From contig CAAGRN010000112.1 of the NCBI GenBank assembly GCA_900772715.1, forward strand, positions 1 to 10,292: a DNA stretch of 10,292 nt, in the 5' to 3' direction. The translations under genes were made by a program, and so were the position numbers. The stretch comes from an uncultured Subdoligranulum sp. (lineage in GTDB: Bacteria; Bacillota_A; Clostridia; Oscillospirales; Ruminococcaceae). Shown in pieces: positions 1-7,048 of this stretch (positions within the stretch are counted from its first letter, which is position 1; the number at the start of each line of letters is the position of its first letter). The notes under the pieces were generated by a model. That model had not been told where the DNA came from. It saw only the letters and a list, made by a program, of their open reading frames with translations, and searched no databases.

Positions 1-1
1 C

Positions 2-1720
2 CAGCTCAGCCGACACGGTGCCTATCGCCTGCCCGAGCATCTGGAAATGACCCCTGCCATCCCCCTGCACATCTGCCCGCTGGGCGGTCTTGGCGAGGTG
101 GGCAAAAACATTACCCTGTATGAGTGCCAGGGCGATATGATCTTGGTGGACTGCGGGCTTGTGTTCCCCGACTCCGATATGTTCGGCGTCGATCTGGTCA
201 TCCCCGATTTTACCTATGTGCTGGAAAACAAGGACCGCATCAAGGGTCTGTTTATCACCCACGGGCATGAGGACCACATCGGCAGCCTGCCATACCTGCT
301 CAAAAAATTCAACGTGCCTATCTATGCGGCACGCCTGACCATCGGTCTTATCAAAAATAAGCTGGAGGAGCACGGTCTTGCCTCCAGCGCCATTTTCCAC
401 GAGATCCGCCCCCGCCAGAAGGTCAGCCTCGGTTGCTTTACCGTGGAGCCGATCCACGTCAACCACTCTATCCCGGATTCGCTGGCGTTCGCCATTGCCT
501 GCCCGGCGGGCGTGGTCATCCACACCGGCGACTTCAAGGTGGACTACACGCCGCTGTCCGGCGACGCCGTGACCGACCTGCCCACCATTGCCGAGTACGG
601 GCGCAAGGGCGTGCTGGCGCTGCTGGCAGACTCCACCAACGCCGAGCGTCCCGGCTTTACCGAAACCGAGCAGACCGTTGCCGAGGGTGTGCGCCGCCTG
701 TTTGTCAAGGCGGGCAACCGCCGCATCATCGTGGCGACCTTTGCCTCCAACATCTACCGCGTGCAGCAGATCATTGATCTGGCGATAGAATCGGGGCGCA
801 AGGTGGCGGTCAGCGGGCGCAGTATGGTTTCCAACACCGAAATGGCGAAGGAACTGGGCTATCTGCACGCGCCCGATAACGTGCTGATCGACATTTCCGA
901 AATCAACAAATACCCGCCGGAAAAGGTCGTGCTGATCACCACCGGCAGTCAGGGCGAGCCGCTGTCGGCGCTGTCCCGTATGGCGCAGGCAAGCCACCGT
1001 CAGGTCAAGGTCGGTCCCAATGACTTCATCATCATTTCGGCGCGCCCCATCCCCGGCAACGAAAAGACCGTCACCAAGGTCGTCAACGGGCTGCTGAGCC
1101 TTGGCGCTGAGGTCATCTACGAAAATATGTACGCCACCCACGTTTCCGGTCACGCCTGCCAGGAGGAGCAAAAGCTGATGCTGACCCTGGCGCACCCGCA
1201 GTATTTCCTGCCGGTACACGGCGAGTTCAAGCAGCTCAAGCGCCACGCCGAAACGGCGGAGCATCTGGGTTATATCCCCAAGCAGAATATCTATATCGCT
1301 GAAAACGGTCAGAACATCCGCATCTCCGAGGACGGTATGACGGTGGAAAACACCGTGACCGCCGGGGCGGTTATGGTGGACGGCTACGGCGTGGGCGATG
1401 TGGGCAATGTGGTGCTGCGTGACCGCCACCACCTGTCCGAGGATGGCATCATCATCGTCACGGTCGCCATCGACGGCTCAAACGGGCAGGTCTTGTCCGG
1501 TCCCGATCTGGTCAGCCGCGGCTTTGTGTATGTGCGCGAGAGCGAGGAATTGATGGAGGGCGCCCGCCATCAGGTGGAAATGGCGCTGGATCGCAGCCTT
1601 GCCGACAATATGCACGACTGGGCGAGCGTTAAGACCCGCGTGCGGGAGGCGCTTTCCGGCTATATTTACCGCCGCACCAAGCGCAGCCCGATGATTTTGC
1701 CCATTTTGCTGGAAGTCTGA
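2..1720 (+). CDS. rnj: Ribonuclease J (5' end outside window or start at 47)
   Basis: Metallo-beta-lactamase/beta-CASP ribonuclease, with 5'-to-3' exonuclease and endonuclease activity in mRNA decay and rRNA maturation. Numbering from the ATG at 47 gives 557 residues, close to Bacillus RNase J1. Visible motifs are the PLGGLGEVGKN entry strand (residues 11-21), the zinc-binding HGHEDH (72-77), HVNH (137-140), HTGD (159-162), the beta-CASP PIPGNEKT segment near 336, SGHA (His 369) and PVHGEF (His 391). A C-terminal domain follows from about 450. All catalytic ligands are present, so it should be active. The start is uncertain: the frame stays open from 47 to the left edge (15 more codons), and the ATG at 47 has no convincing ribosome binding site. 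An N-terminally extended protein beginning outside the window is therefore possible. The gene ends 18 bases before gdpP. The family call is very secure; the paralogue (J1 or J2) cannot be told. Confidence 0.96.
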   Translation, partial: QLSRHGAYRLPEHLEMTPAIPLHICPLGGLGEVGKNITLYECQGDMILVDCGLVFPDSDMFGVDLVIPDFTYVLENKDRIKGLFITHGHEDHIGSLPYLLKKFNVPIYAARLTIGLIKNKLEEHGLASSAIFHEIRPRQKVSLGCFTVEPIHVNHSIPDSLAFAIACPAGVVIHTGDFKVDYTPLSGDAVTDLPTIAEYGRKGVLALLADSTNAERPGFTETEQTVAEGVRRLFVKAGNRRIIVATFASNIYRVQQIIDLAIESGRKVAVSGRSMVSNTEMAKELGYLHAPDNVLIDISEINKYPPEKVVLITTGSQGEPLSALSRMAQASHRQVKVGPNDFIIISARPIPGNEKTVTKVVNGLLSLGAEVIYENMYATHVSGHACQEEQKLMLTLAHPQYFLPVHGEFKQLKRHAETAEHLGYIPKQNIYIAENGQNIRISEDGMTVENTVTAGAVMVDGYGVGDVGNVVLRDRHHLSEDGIIIVTVAIDGSNGQVLSGPDLVSRGFVYVRESEELMEGARHQVEMALDRSLADNMHDWASVKTRVREALSGYIYRRTKRSPMILPILLEV

Positions 1721-1738
1721 TTCGCAAGGTAACGTCAA

Positions 1739-3751
1739 ATGATCCGGGGCAAAACGCCCCACGGGGAATCTGCGATGAAACACAAGGATGGTTTGGATAT
1801 CGCGGCGGTTTTGCTGCTGCTCATCACCGCGCTGGTCGTTATGGTCGTTCCCGTGGCGATGACGGCACCGCAGCTGCTGTGCGTGCCGGCGTTGCTGCTG
1901 GCAGCGGCGCTATTGCTGGTCTGGCTGCAGCGCCGGCGGCTGCGCGCCTTTGTGGGCAAGCAGCTCTGCAGCACCGACTTTGAAAACAGCCGCATCCAGT
2001 ACAGCCTGACCTCGCTGCCCATCCCGGTCGTGCTGATTGCGGACGGACGCATTTTGTGGTATAATACTTTCTTCCGGGATTCCATCCTGCAGGGGCGGGA
2101 CGCGGTCACGCGCCCTGTCAGCAAGGCGTTCCCGGAGCTGGATCTGGCAGTCTGCGCAAGACCCCACGGTCAGGATATGACCATAGGGGAGAGCCGCTTT
2201 ACCGCCTACACCACCGCCGCCAAGGGCAACAGCAGCGCCAATATCGTGTATTTTGTCGATGATACGTTTTACAAAAACACCCTTGACGAATACAACGACA
2301 GCCGCCCCGCCTGCCTGATCATCGTGATCGACAGCTACGATGAGCTGTTTGACGATATGAAGGACAGCGAGCAGGCGAAGGAGTTGGAAGCCATCAATGC
2401 GCGGCTGGAGGAATATATTGCCCGCAGCACCGGCTTTTTGCGCCGCGTATCCAACAGCCGCTATATCGCGGTGGTGGAGGAGCGCGACGTGCAGTGGATG
2501 CTGGCAGAGCGCTTTGCCATTCTGGACGAGATCCGCGCCCTGCATCCCGGACACTTTGTAACGCTTTCCATCGGTGTCGGACACGGCGGAAAAACGCTGG
2601 CGGAATGTCACCGTATGGCGCGCGAAAGCATTGAGATCGCCTTGGGGCGCGGCGGCGATCAGGCTGCCGTAAAAACCGCCGACGGCTTTGAGTTTTACGG
2701 CGGTGTATCCCACGGCGTGGAAAAGCGCAGCCATGTGCGCAGCCGCATCATTGCCGGGGCGCTGTGTGATTTGATCCGCCAAAGCGATTCGGTCATCATT
2801 ATGGGACACCGGATGAGTGATCTGGACGCCGTGGGTTCTGCCATCGGTGCGCTGCGTATCTGCAAAATGTGCGATGTCCCGGCGGTGATCGCCATCAATG
2901 ACGAGGCAACGCTTGCCGGTGCCTTGCTGGATACCTTCCGCAAGGCAGGACACGAGCATGACTTTATCCGCCCCGAGCAGACGCTGGAGGTCATCACCCC
3001 CAAAACGCTGCTGATCGTGGTGGACACCTACCAGAAGCGCCTGCTGGAAAGCGCGCAGATCTACGAAAAATGCAAGCGCGTCGTCGTCATCGACCACCAC
3101 CGTATGGCGGTGGGGCATATCGATAACCCGCTGCTGCTCTACCACGAGCCTTACGCTTCCAGCGCCAGCGAGCTGGTCTGCGAGCTTTTGCAGTTTATGC
3201 CCAAGGAGCAGGAAAATATCACCCCCTTGGAGGCGGAAGCCCTGCTGGCAGGCATTATGCTGGATACCCGCAGCTTTGCGCTGCACGTCGGTGTGCGCAC
3301 CTTTGAAGCCGCCGCATGGCTGCGCAACCGCGGTGCCTCCACATCCGACACCAAGCTGCTGTTCAACACCTCCAAGGAGGAGTACGAAGCCCGCGCCCGC
3401 ATTGTGGAGGGCGCCTACATATATAAGGGCTGCGCCATTGCCCTGTCGCAGGAGCTGGAACCCGGTATGAACGTGGTTCTGCCGATGGCTGCCAACGACC
3501 TTTTGACAATCAACGGCGTGGACGCCAGCTTTGTGGCGGTGGTCAAAAACGGCGGGGTCAACATTTCCGCCCGCAGTATGGGCGCACTGAACGTGCAGGT
3601 CATACTGGAACCCCTTGGCGGCGGCGGGCATTTGATGATGGCGGGCGCGCAGCTGCAAAACTGCACGCTGCAAAGCGCTGAACAGCGCATCCGTGAACAG
3701 ATCGACCTGTACCGCGAACAGGAAAGCCAAAAGGGCGCGGACAGGAGCTGA
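1739..3751 (+). CDS. gdpP: GdpP/YybT-type cyclic-di-AMP phosphodiesterase
   Basis: Membrane-bound DHH/DHHA1 phosphodiesterase that hydrolyses c-di-AMP to pApA in the cytoplasm, affecting potassium, osmotic and cell-wall homeostasis. Numbered from 1739 (670 aa), it has two N-terminal membrane helices (about 20-40 and 43-63), a degenerate PAS domain (about 80-165, with WYN at 107-109), and a degenerate GGDEF-like domain (about 185-320) with no GGDEF signature, as is usual here. The DHH domain has H357, D361 and D363 (GHRMSDLD), D429, D452-H453-H454 and D509. DHHA1 has GGGGH at 627-631. All expected metal ligands are seen. Two starts are possible: the ATG at 1739, with AAGG nearby, and an in-frame ATG at 1775 preceded by GGGGA. 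The second gives MKHKDGLD directly before the first helix and puts a small hairpin in the leader. The gene precedes rplI, an arrangement shared with Bacillus. In characterised family members, ppGpp inhibits the DHH activity. Confidence 0.95.
   Translation: MIRGKTPHGESAMKHKDGLDIAAVLLLLITALVVMVVPVAMTAPQLLCVPALLLAAALLLVWLQRRRLRAFVGKQLCSTDFENSRIQYSLTSLPIPVVLIADGRILWYNTFFRDSILQGRDAVTRPVSKAFPELDLAVCARPHGQDMTIGESRFTAYTTAAKGNSSANIVYFVDDTFYKNTLDEYNDSRPACLIIVIDSYDELFDDMKDSEQAKELEAINARLEEYIARSTGFLRRVSNSRYIAVVEERDVQWMLAERFAILDEIRALHPGHFVTLSIGVGHGGKTLAECHRMARESIEIALGRGGDQAAVKTADGFEFYGGVSHGVEKRSHVRSRIIAGALCDLIRQSDSVIIMGHRMSDLDAVGSAIGALRICKMCDVPAVIAINDEATLAGALLDTFRKAGHEHDFIRPEQTLEVITPKTLLIVVDTYQKRLLESAQIYEKCKRVVVIDHHRMAVGHIDNPLLLYHEPYASSASELVCELLQFMPKEQENITPLEAEALLAGIMLDTRSFALHVGVRTFEAAAWLRNRGASTSDTKLLFNTSKEEYEARARIVEGAYIYKGCAIALSQELEPGMNVVLPMAANDLLTINGVDASFVAVVKNGGVNISARSMGALNVQVILEPLGGGGHLMMAGAQLQNCTLQSAEQRIREQIDLYREQESQKGADRS
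1746..1760 (+). other. Small GC hairpin near the gdpP start
   Basis: Perfect 5-bp inverted repeat: GGGGC, loop AAAAC, GCCCC. It lies between the two candidate gdpP starts (1739 and 1775). If translation begins at 1775, the hairpin sits a few bases upstream of that start's GGGGA and could affect ribosome access. It has no T tract, so it is not an intrinsic terminator. A 5-bp stem is easily met by chance in G+C-rich DNA, so only its position gives it any weight. Confidence 0.3.
2037..2065 (+). promoter_or_regulatory. Candidate internal extended -10 promoter in gdpP
   Basis: TATAAT at 2060-2065 matches the sigma-A -10 consensus exactly. It is preceded by TGG (2057-2059), an extended -10 element. 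Exactly 17 bases upstream of the TATAAT is TTGCGG (2037-2042), sharing the TTG of the -35 box. The match falls on the codons for Trp-Tyr-Asn (107-109) of the PAS domain, so protein constraint alone could explain it. If used, it would give a transcript covering the DHH part of gdpP and then rplI and dnaB. Confidence 0.3.
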
Positions 3752-3765
3752 TACAAATCCATTTC

Positions 3766-3773
3766 AGGAGGGG
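3766..3773 (+). promoter_or_regulatory. Strong ribosome binding site fixing the rplI start
   Basis: AGGAGGGG, followed by six bases and then the ATG at 3780. The reading frame extends upstream into gdpP as far as 3693, but this site and the family-typical N-terminus MKVILKQDV fix the start at 3780. Confidence 0.85.
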
Positions 3774-3779
3774 ACTCTT

Positions 3780-4226
3780 ATGAAGGTTATTTTAAAGCAG
3801 GATGTCAAGAGCATCGGCAAAAAGGACGAAATTCACGAGGTTTCGGACGGGTACGCCCGCAACTTCCTGTTCCCGCGCGGTCTGGCGGCTGCCGCCGACG
3901 CCGGGGCGCTGAATCAGGCGCGCACCAAGAGCGAGGCAAAGGCGCACCATGAGGCGGAAGCCCGCGCTGCCGCACAGGCGGTGGCTGACAAGGTCAAGGG
4001 CAAGACCGTGACCGCCAAGGTCAAGGGCGGTGCCTCCGGCAAGCTGTACGGCAAGGTCACCGGCAAGGAAGTTGCCGAGCTGCTCAGCCAGCTGACCGGC
4101 ACCGAGATCGACAAGAAAAAGGTCGAGCTGCCTGCCGCCATCAAGGAATTCGGCAGCTATGACGCCAGCGTGCGCCTGTATGCGGGCATCGTGGCGGACT
4201 TCAAGCTCAAGGTCGAAGAACTGTAA
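3780..4226 (+). CDS. rplI: 50S ribosomal protein L9
   Basis: 148-residue large-subunit protein that binds 23S rRNA near the L1 stalk and helps restrain slippage and collisions between ribosomes. The N-terminal rRNA-binding domain (about 1-50) starts [15 protein letters not shown] and carries the diagnostic [13 protein letters not shown] segment. A long Ala/Glu/Lys/Arg-rich connecting helix follows (about 40-75), then the C-terminal domain rich in Lys and Gly (about 78-148). Length matches the usual L9. The start is set by a strong AGGAGGGG site six bases upstream. The gene lies 28 bases after gdpP and 39 bases before dnaB, so it is probably co-transcribed with both. Its stop codon lies in an 8-bp perfect hairpin (4222-4243), described separately. 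Nothing in the protein is unusual. Confidence 0.98.
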   Translation: MKVILKQDVKSIGKKDEIHEVSDGYARNFLFPRGLAAAADAGALNQARTKSEAKAHHEAEARAAAQAVADKVKGKTVTAKVKGGASGKLYGKVTGKEVAELLSQLTGTEIDKKKVELPAAIKEFGSYDASVRLYAGIVADFKLKVEEL

Positions 4227-4243
4227 AGCAAGGCGGCTTTACA
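4222..4243 (+). repeat. Perfect 8-bp inverted repeat over the rplI stop codon
   Basis: TGTAAAGC, six-base loop AAGGCG, GCTTTACA. The left arm contains the rplI TAA stop (4224-4226). The right arm ends about 20 bases before the dnaB GTG. The sequence after it is ACAAAAAGGG, with no T tract, so it does not look like a Rho-independent terminator on the + strand. It could be an RNA processing or stability element, or a structure formed only when ribosomes are absent from the rplI end. Function is inferred; the repeat itself is seen directly. Confidence 0.6.
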
Positions 4244-4265
4244 CACAAAAAGGGAAGGGAAAGGG

Positions 4266-5669
4266 GTGCCTTTTGTGCCGAAAAACGATGAATTAAGCCT
4301 GTCCAGCCTTGGCATCCAGATGCCCTACAATATGCAGGCCGAGCAGAGCGTGCTGGGCGCGGCATTGATGGAGGATACCATCCTCAACCGTCTGATCACC
4401 GAGATGGAGCCGGAAATGTTCTACTCGGAGCAGAACCGCGCCGTGTTTGAAACGATGCGCGCGCTGTTTACCGACAGTGAGGCGGTCGATGTCATCACGC
4501 TGGTCAATGCCCTTGGTGCAAACGGCACCTTTGCGGGCGCTGACGATGCCAAGGTGTACATCACCCGCATTGCCGAAACGGTACCGGCAATTTCCAACGT
4601 AGATTCGTACATTAAAATCGTAAAGGAAAAATATCAGGCGCGCAGGCTCATTGACGCGGCGCGCGGTATTTTGAACGAAACCGCCTCCGGCGAGGATGCG
4701 GACCTGTTGCTGGAAAGCGCCGAGCAAAAAATTTACGACATCCGCAGCGGGCGCGACAAGTCGGGCGTCAAGACCATCCGGGAATCCATCCTGGAGGTCA
4801 TCGACACGATGCAGAAGCTCAGCGGTGCCGACCGCGACAAGTTCGCCGGCATCCCCACGGGCTTTACCTATCTGGATACGGTGCTGACCGGGCTGGGGCG
4901 CTCCGACCTGATCATTCTGGCAGCCCGCCCCGGTATGGGCAAGACCTCCTTTGCGCTGAACATCGCCACCAACGTGGCGCGCCAGCAAAAGGTGCCCACC
5001 ATCATTTTCAGCTTGGAAATGACCTGCGAGCAGCTGACCGACCGTATTCTTTCCAGCACGGCGAACATTGACAGCCAAGCCTTCCGCACGGGGCGGCTGA
5101 ACAACTCCGACTGGAACGATTTTGCACAGGCGACCTCGCTTTTGTACAATGCGCCCATCTATATGGATGACAGCTCCGGTATTTCGGTGCCGGAGATCAA
5201 GGCGAAGATCCGCCAGATCAACCAAGACCCCAAAAAGGAAAAGATCGGGCTGGTCATCATCGACTATTTGCAGCTGATGCAAAGCGCCAAGCGCACCGAA
5301 AGCCGTGTGCAGGAAATCAGCGACATCACCCGAAATCTGAAAATTATGGCCAAGGAGCTGAACGTGCCGGTCATTGCCTTGTCGCAGCTGTCCCGTGCTG
5401 CCGAAAAAACGGCAGGGCGCTCGGATCACCGCCCGCAGCTTTCTGACCTGCGTGACTCCGGTTCTATCGAACAGGACGCCGACATCGTGCTGTTCTTGTA
5501 CCGCGCCGCCTACTACAACTCCCAGAACGGGGAGGAAAGTCAGGCCAACGAGAACGAGGCCGAGTGCATTGTGGCAAAAAACCGCCACGGCGAAACCAGC
5601 GTGGTGCGCCTTGGCTGGGACGGCGCCCACACAAGATTCAGCAATTTGGACGTGACGCATGATTTCTGA
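4266..5669 (+). CDS. dnaB: Replicative DNA helicase (DnaB family; DnaC in Bacillus naming)
   Basis: Hexameric 5'-to-3' helicase that unwinds DNA at the replication fork and works with primase. It has 467 residues from the GTG at 4266. The N-terminal helical domain spans about 15-115 (NMQAEQSVLGAALMEDT), then a linker to about 180 and the RecA-like motor domain. Visible motifs are Walker A ARPGMGKT (220-227), FSLEM (motif H1a), Walker B LVIIDYLQLM with D333, SQLSRAAEK, the conserved DLRDSGSIEQDADIVLFLYR stretch, and KNRHGET near the end with its arginine-finger region. No intein or insertion interrupts it. The start could also be the in-frame GTG at 4275; AAGGGA/AAGGGG runs sit at workable distances for both. 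Its 3' end overlaps tilS by 11 bases in another frame, suggesting translational coupling. Protein identity is very secure; the exact GTG is not. Confidence 0.97.
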   Translation: MPFVPKNDELSLSSLGIQMPYNMQAEQSVLGAALMEDTILNRLITEMEPEMFYSEQNRAVFETMRALFTDSEAVDVITLVNALGANGTFAGADDAKVYITRIAETVPAISNVDSYIKIVKEKYQARRLIDAARGILNETASGEDADLLLESAEQKIYDIRSGRDKSGVKTIRESILEVIDTMQKLSGADRDKFAGIPTGFTYLDTVLTGLGRSDLIILAARPGMGKTSFALNIATNVARQQKVPTIIFSLEMTCEQLTDRILSSTANIDSQAFRTGRLNNSDWNDFAQATSLLYNAPIYMDDSSGISVPEIKAKIRQINQDPKKEKIGLVIIDYLQLMQSAKRTESRVQEISDITRNLKIMAKELNVPVIALSQLSRAAEKTAGRSDHRPQLSDLRDSGSIEQDADIVLFLYRAAYYNSQNGEESQANENEAECIVAKNRHGETSVVRLGWDGAHTRFSNLDVTHDF

Positions 5670-7038
5670 CGCGGAAAAAACCGTACAACGTATCGAACAA
5701 ACCTTGCTGGGCGCCATTGCCCGGCAGGGCTTGTTCCTTTCAGGCAGCAGAGTCATTGCGGCCTGCTCCGGCGGGGCAGACTCCATGGCTTTGCTGTTGT
5801 TTTTGCTGCGAAATGCCGACCGCCTGCAAATCACCGTGCAGGCGGCGCACGTCAACCACGGGCTGCGCGGCGCTGCCGCCGATGCGGATGCCGCCTTTGT
5901 GGCGGAATTTTGCCGGCAGCACGGCGTAAAGCTGCATCTGCTTGACGCAGCCCGAGAGGGGATTTCCATCCCGCCCCACGCCAGCGAAAACTGGGCGCGT
6001 GGGCTGCGGTATACCTGGTTTGACCGTCTGGCGCGGGAGAACAACGCCGTCATCGCCACGGCGCACACCATGTCTGACCAGGCGGAAACCATGCTGTTCC
6101 GTATGGCGCGCGGCACGGGGCTGCACGGGCTTACCGGCATGGCGCCGCAGCGCGGGTGCTACCGCCGCCCGTTTTTGTGCCTGCGCCGCGCCGACACCGA
6201 AAGCTACTGCGCCGCCTTGGGGCAGCAGTATGTGCAGGACGAAACCAACGCCGAGGACTTTTATGCGCGCAACCGGATCCGCCACGATGCTGTGCCTGCC
6301 TTGGAGTACGCGAACCCTGCCGCCCTGCAGGCCATGTCGCGCCTTAGCGAGCAGCTGCGCACGCTGGATGTCTGGCTGGAGGAGCTGGCTGACACGCTTT
6401 TGCAGCAGGCTGCCGTACCCGGCGGGTATGACGCCGCCAAGCTGGCAGCCGCGCCCGAGCCGGTGGTCAAAACAGCGCTGCACAAGCTGGTCAGCCCCAC
6501 GCGCGATGCCGAGGGAAAGTACCTTGCGCTTTTGTATGGGGCACTTTTGCAGGGCAGCGGCGGGGTGCAGCTGACCGCGGATACCCTTTGGCGGGTGGAA
6601 AACGGAACGCTGTTTTTGCAGCCGAATGTCCCCGAAACGCCGGAACCTATGCCCGCACAGCCCTTCCGGCTGGGCAAATTCTGCCTGCCGGGGGGCTATA
6701 CCGTTGTTTTTGAGGCGGTAAAGTATGAAAATTTTCTAAATAATCCAACATTTTCAAAAAAAGACTTAAACTGTTGCGCAGATTGTGATAGAATACTATC
6801 GTATACAGTTCTGCGCACCCGCCAGCCGGGGGATTTCTTCCAACCGGCGGGTCGGTGCCGCAAGACGCTGAAAAAATACTATAACGAAAATAAGGTCCCG
6901 CAGCCCCAACGCGCCCTGCTGCCGCTTTTGGCAAAGGGGAGCGAGGTCGTTTGGCTGTGGGGCAGCGGCTTCGCCGAAGGCTATACCCCCACCGTACACA
7001 CCCAGACCGTGCTGACGGTACGAGCCGAAAAAGAGTAG
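5659..7038 (+). CDS. tilS: tRNA(Ile)-lysidine synthetase
   Basis: ATP-dependent N-type PP-loop enzyme that joins lysine to C34 of the CAU-anticodon tRNA-Ile, so that it reads AUA and is charged with isoleucine. Essential in most bacteria. It has 459 residues. The N-terminal domain carries the PP-loop SGGADS (37-42), HVNHGLRG, the HTMSDQAETMLFRMARGTGLHGL segment, RPFLCLRR, DETN, and RNRIRHDAVPAL. A middle helical domain follows, then the C-terminal tRNA-binding domain with LRTRQPGDFFQPAG and KTLKKYYNENKVP. The start ATG lies inside the dnaB 3' end (11-base overlap) with only a weak ribosome binding site, so translation is probably coupled to dnaB. Its stop TAG overlaps the hpt ribosome binding site. 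The stretch coding for residues about 355-384, before the C-terminal domain, is strikingly A+T rich and uses rare codons (AGA-ATA-CTA in a row), unlike the rest of the gene. Confidence 0.96.
   Translation: MISDAEKTVQRIEQTLLGAIARQGLFLSGSRVIAACSGGADSMALLLFLLRNADRLQITVQAAHVNHGLRGAAADADAAFVAEFCRQHGVKLHLLDAAREGISIPPHASENWARGLRYTWFDRLARENNAVIATAHTMSDQAETMLFRMARGTGLHGLTGMAPQRGCYRRPFLCLRRADTESYCAALGQQYVQDETNAEDFYARNRIRHDAVPALEYANPAALQAMSRLSEQLRTLDVWLEELADTLLQQAAVPGGYDAAKLAAAPEPVVKTALHKLVSPTRDAEGKYLALLYGALLQGSGGVQLTADTLWRVENGTLFLQPNVPETPEPMPAQPFRLGKFCLPGGYTVVFEAVKYENFLNNPTFSKKDLNCCADCDRILSYTVLRTRQPGDFFQPAGRCRKTLKKYYNENKVPQPQRALLPLLAKGSEVVWLWGSGFAEGYTPTVHTQTVLTVRAEKE
6756..6817 (+). other. A_AAA_AAA heptamer and two-tier hairpin inside tilS
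   Basis: Seven A at 6756-6762 lie in frame as tcA AAA AAA, the X_XXY_YYZ phase for -1 slippage. After 12 bases comes a hairpin: outer arms TGCGCAGA (6775-6782) and TCTGCGCA (6810-6817), perfect over 8 bp, and an inner stem GATAG (6787-6791), loop AATA, CTATC (6796-6800), which two G-U pairs and one A-U pair extend to 8 bp. A -1 slip would add eight codons and stop at TGA 6786-6788, giving a TilS of about 376 residues without its C-terminal domain. The 12-base spacer is longer than usual for programmed frameshifting. The heptamer and hairpin are seen directly; the function is inferred. Confidence 0.35.
6766..6794 (+). promoter_or_regulatory. Candidate promoter inside tilS, upstream of hpt-ftsH
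   Basis: TAGAAT at 6789-6794 matches five of six bases of the -10 consensus. TGA directly before it (6786-6788) supplies the TG of an extended -10 element, and TTAAAC lies exactly 17 bases upstream as a weak -35. It lies in the only strongly A+T-rich stretch of the window, about 255 bases before the hpt start. It could give hpt and ftsH expression independent of the upstream genes. It overlaps the hairpin described at 6775-6817. Confidence 0.35.
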
Positions 7039-7042
7039 GAGG
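7037..7042 (+). promoter_or_regulatory. Ribosome binding site of hpt overlapping the tilS stop
   Basis: AGGAGG starting at the second base of the tilS TAG stop, six bases before the ATG at 7049. The spacing favours 7049 over the in-frame ATG at 7058. Ribosomes finishing tilS cover this site, so the two genes are probably translationally coupled. Confidence 0.85.
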
Positions 7043-7048
7043 CAAATT

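Noticed and set aside
1910..3730. Antisense open frame of 606 codons opposite gdpP.
   Set aside because: Same cause: a shadow of the GdpP codon pattern. No domain-like sequence is seen, and the + strand carries all the GdpP catalytic motifs.
4651..4672. TTGACG followed by TATTTT inside dnaB, considered as a promoter.
   Set aside because: The spacing is only 10 bases, far too short for a sigma-A promoter.
4293..6140. Antisense open frame of 615 codons opposite dnaB and the start of tilS.
   Set aside because: It crosses two well-supported genes and shows no motif or ribosome binding site. It is a compositional shadow.
6719..6817. A+T-rich tilS island considered as an inserted palindromic or mobile element.
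   Set aside because: The encoded residues lead in frame and without extra length into the conserved RTRQPGD motif, total TilS length is normal, and no target-site duplication was seen. A native stretch with odd codon use is simpler.
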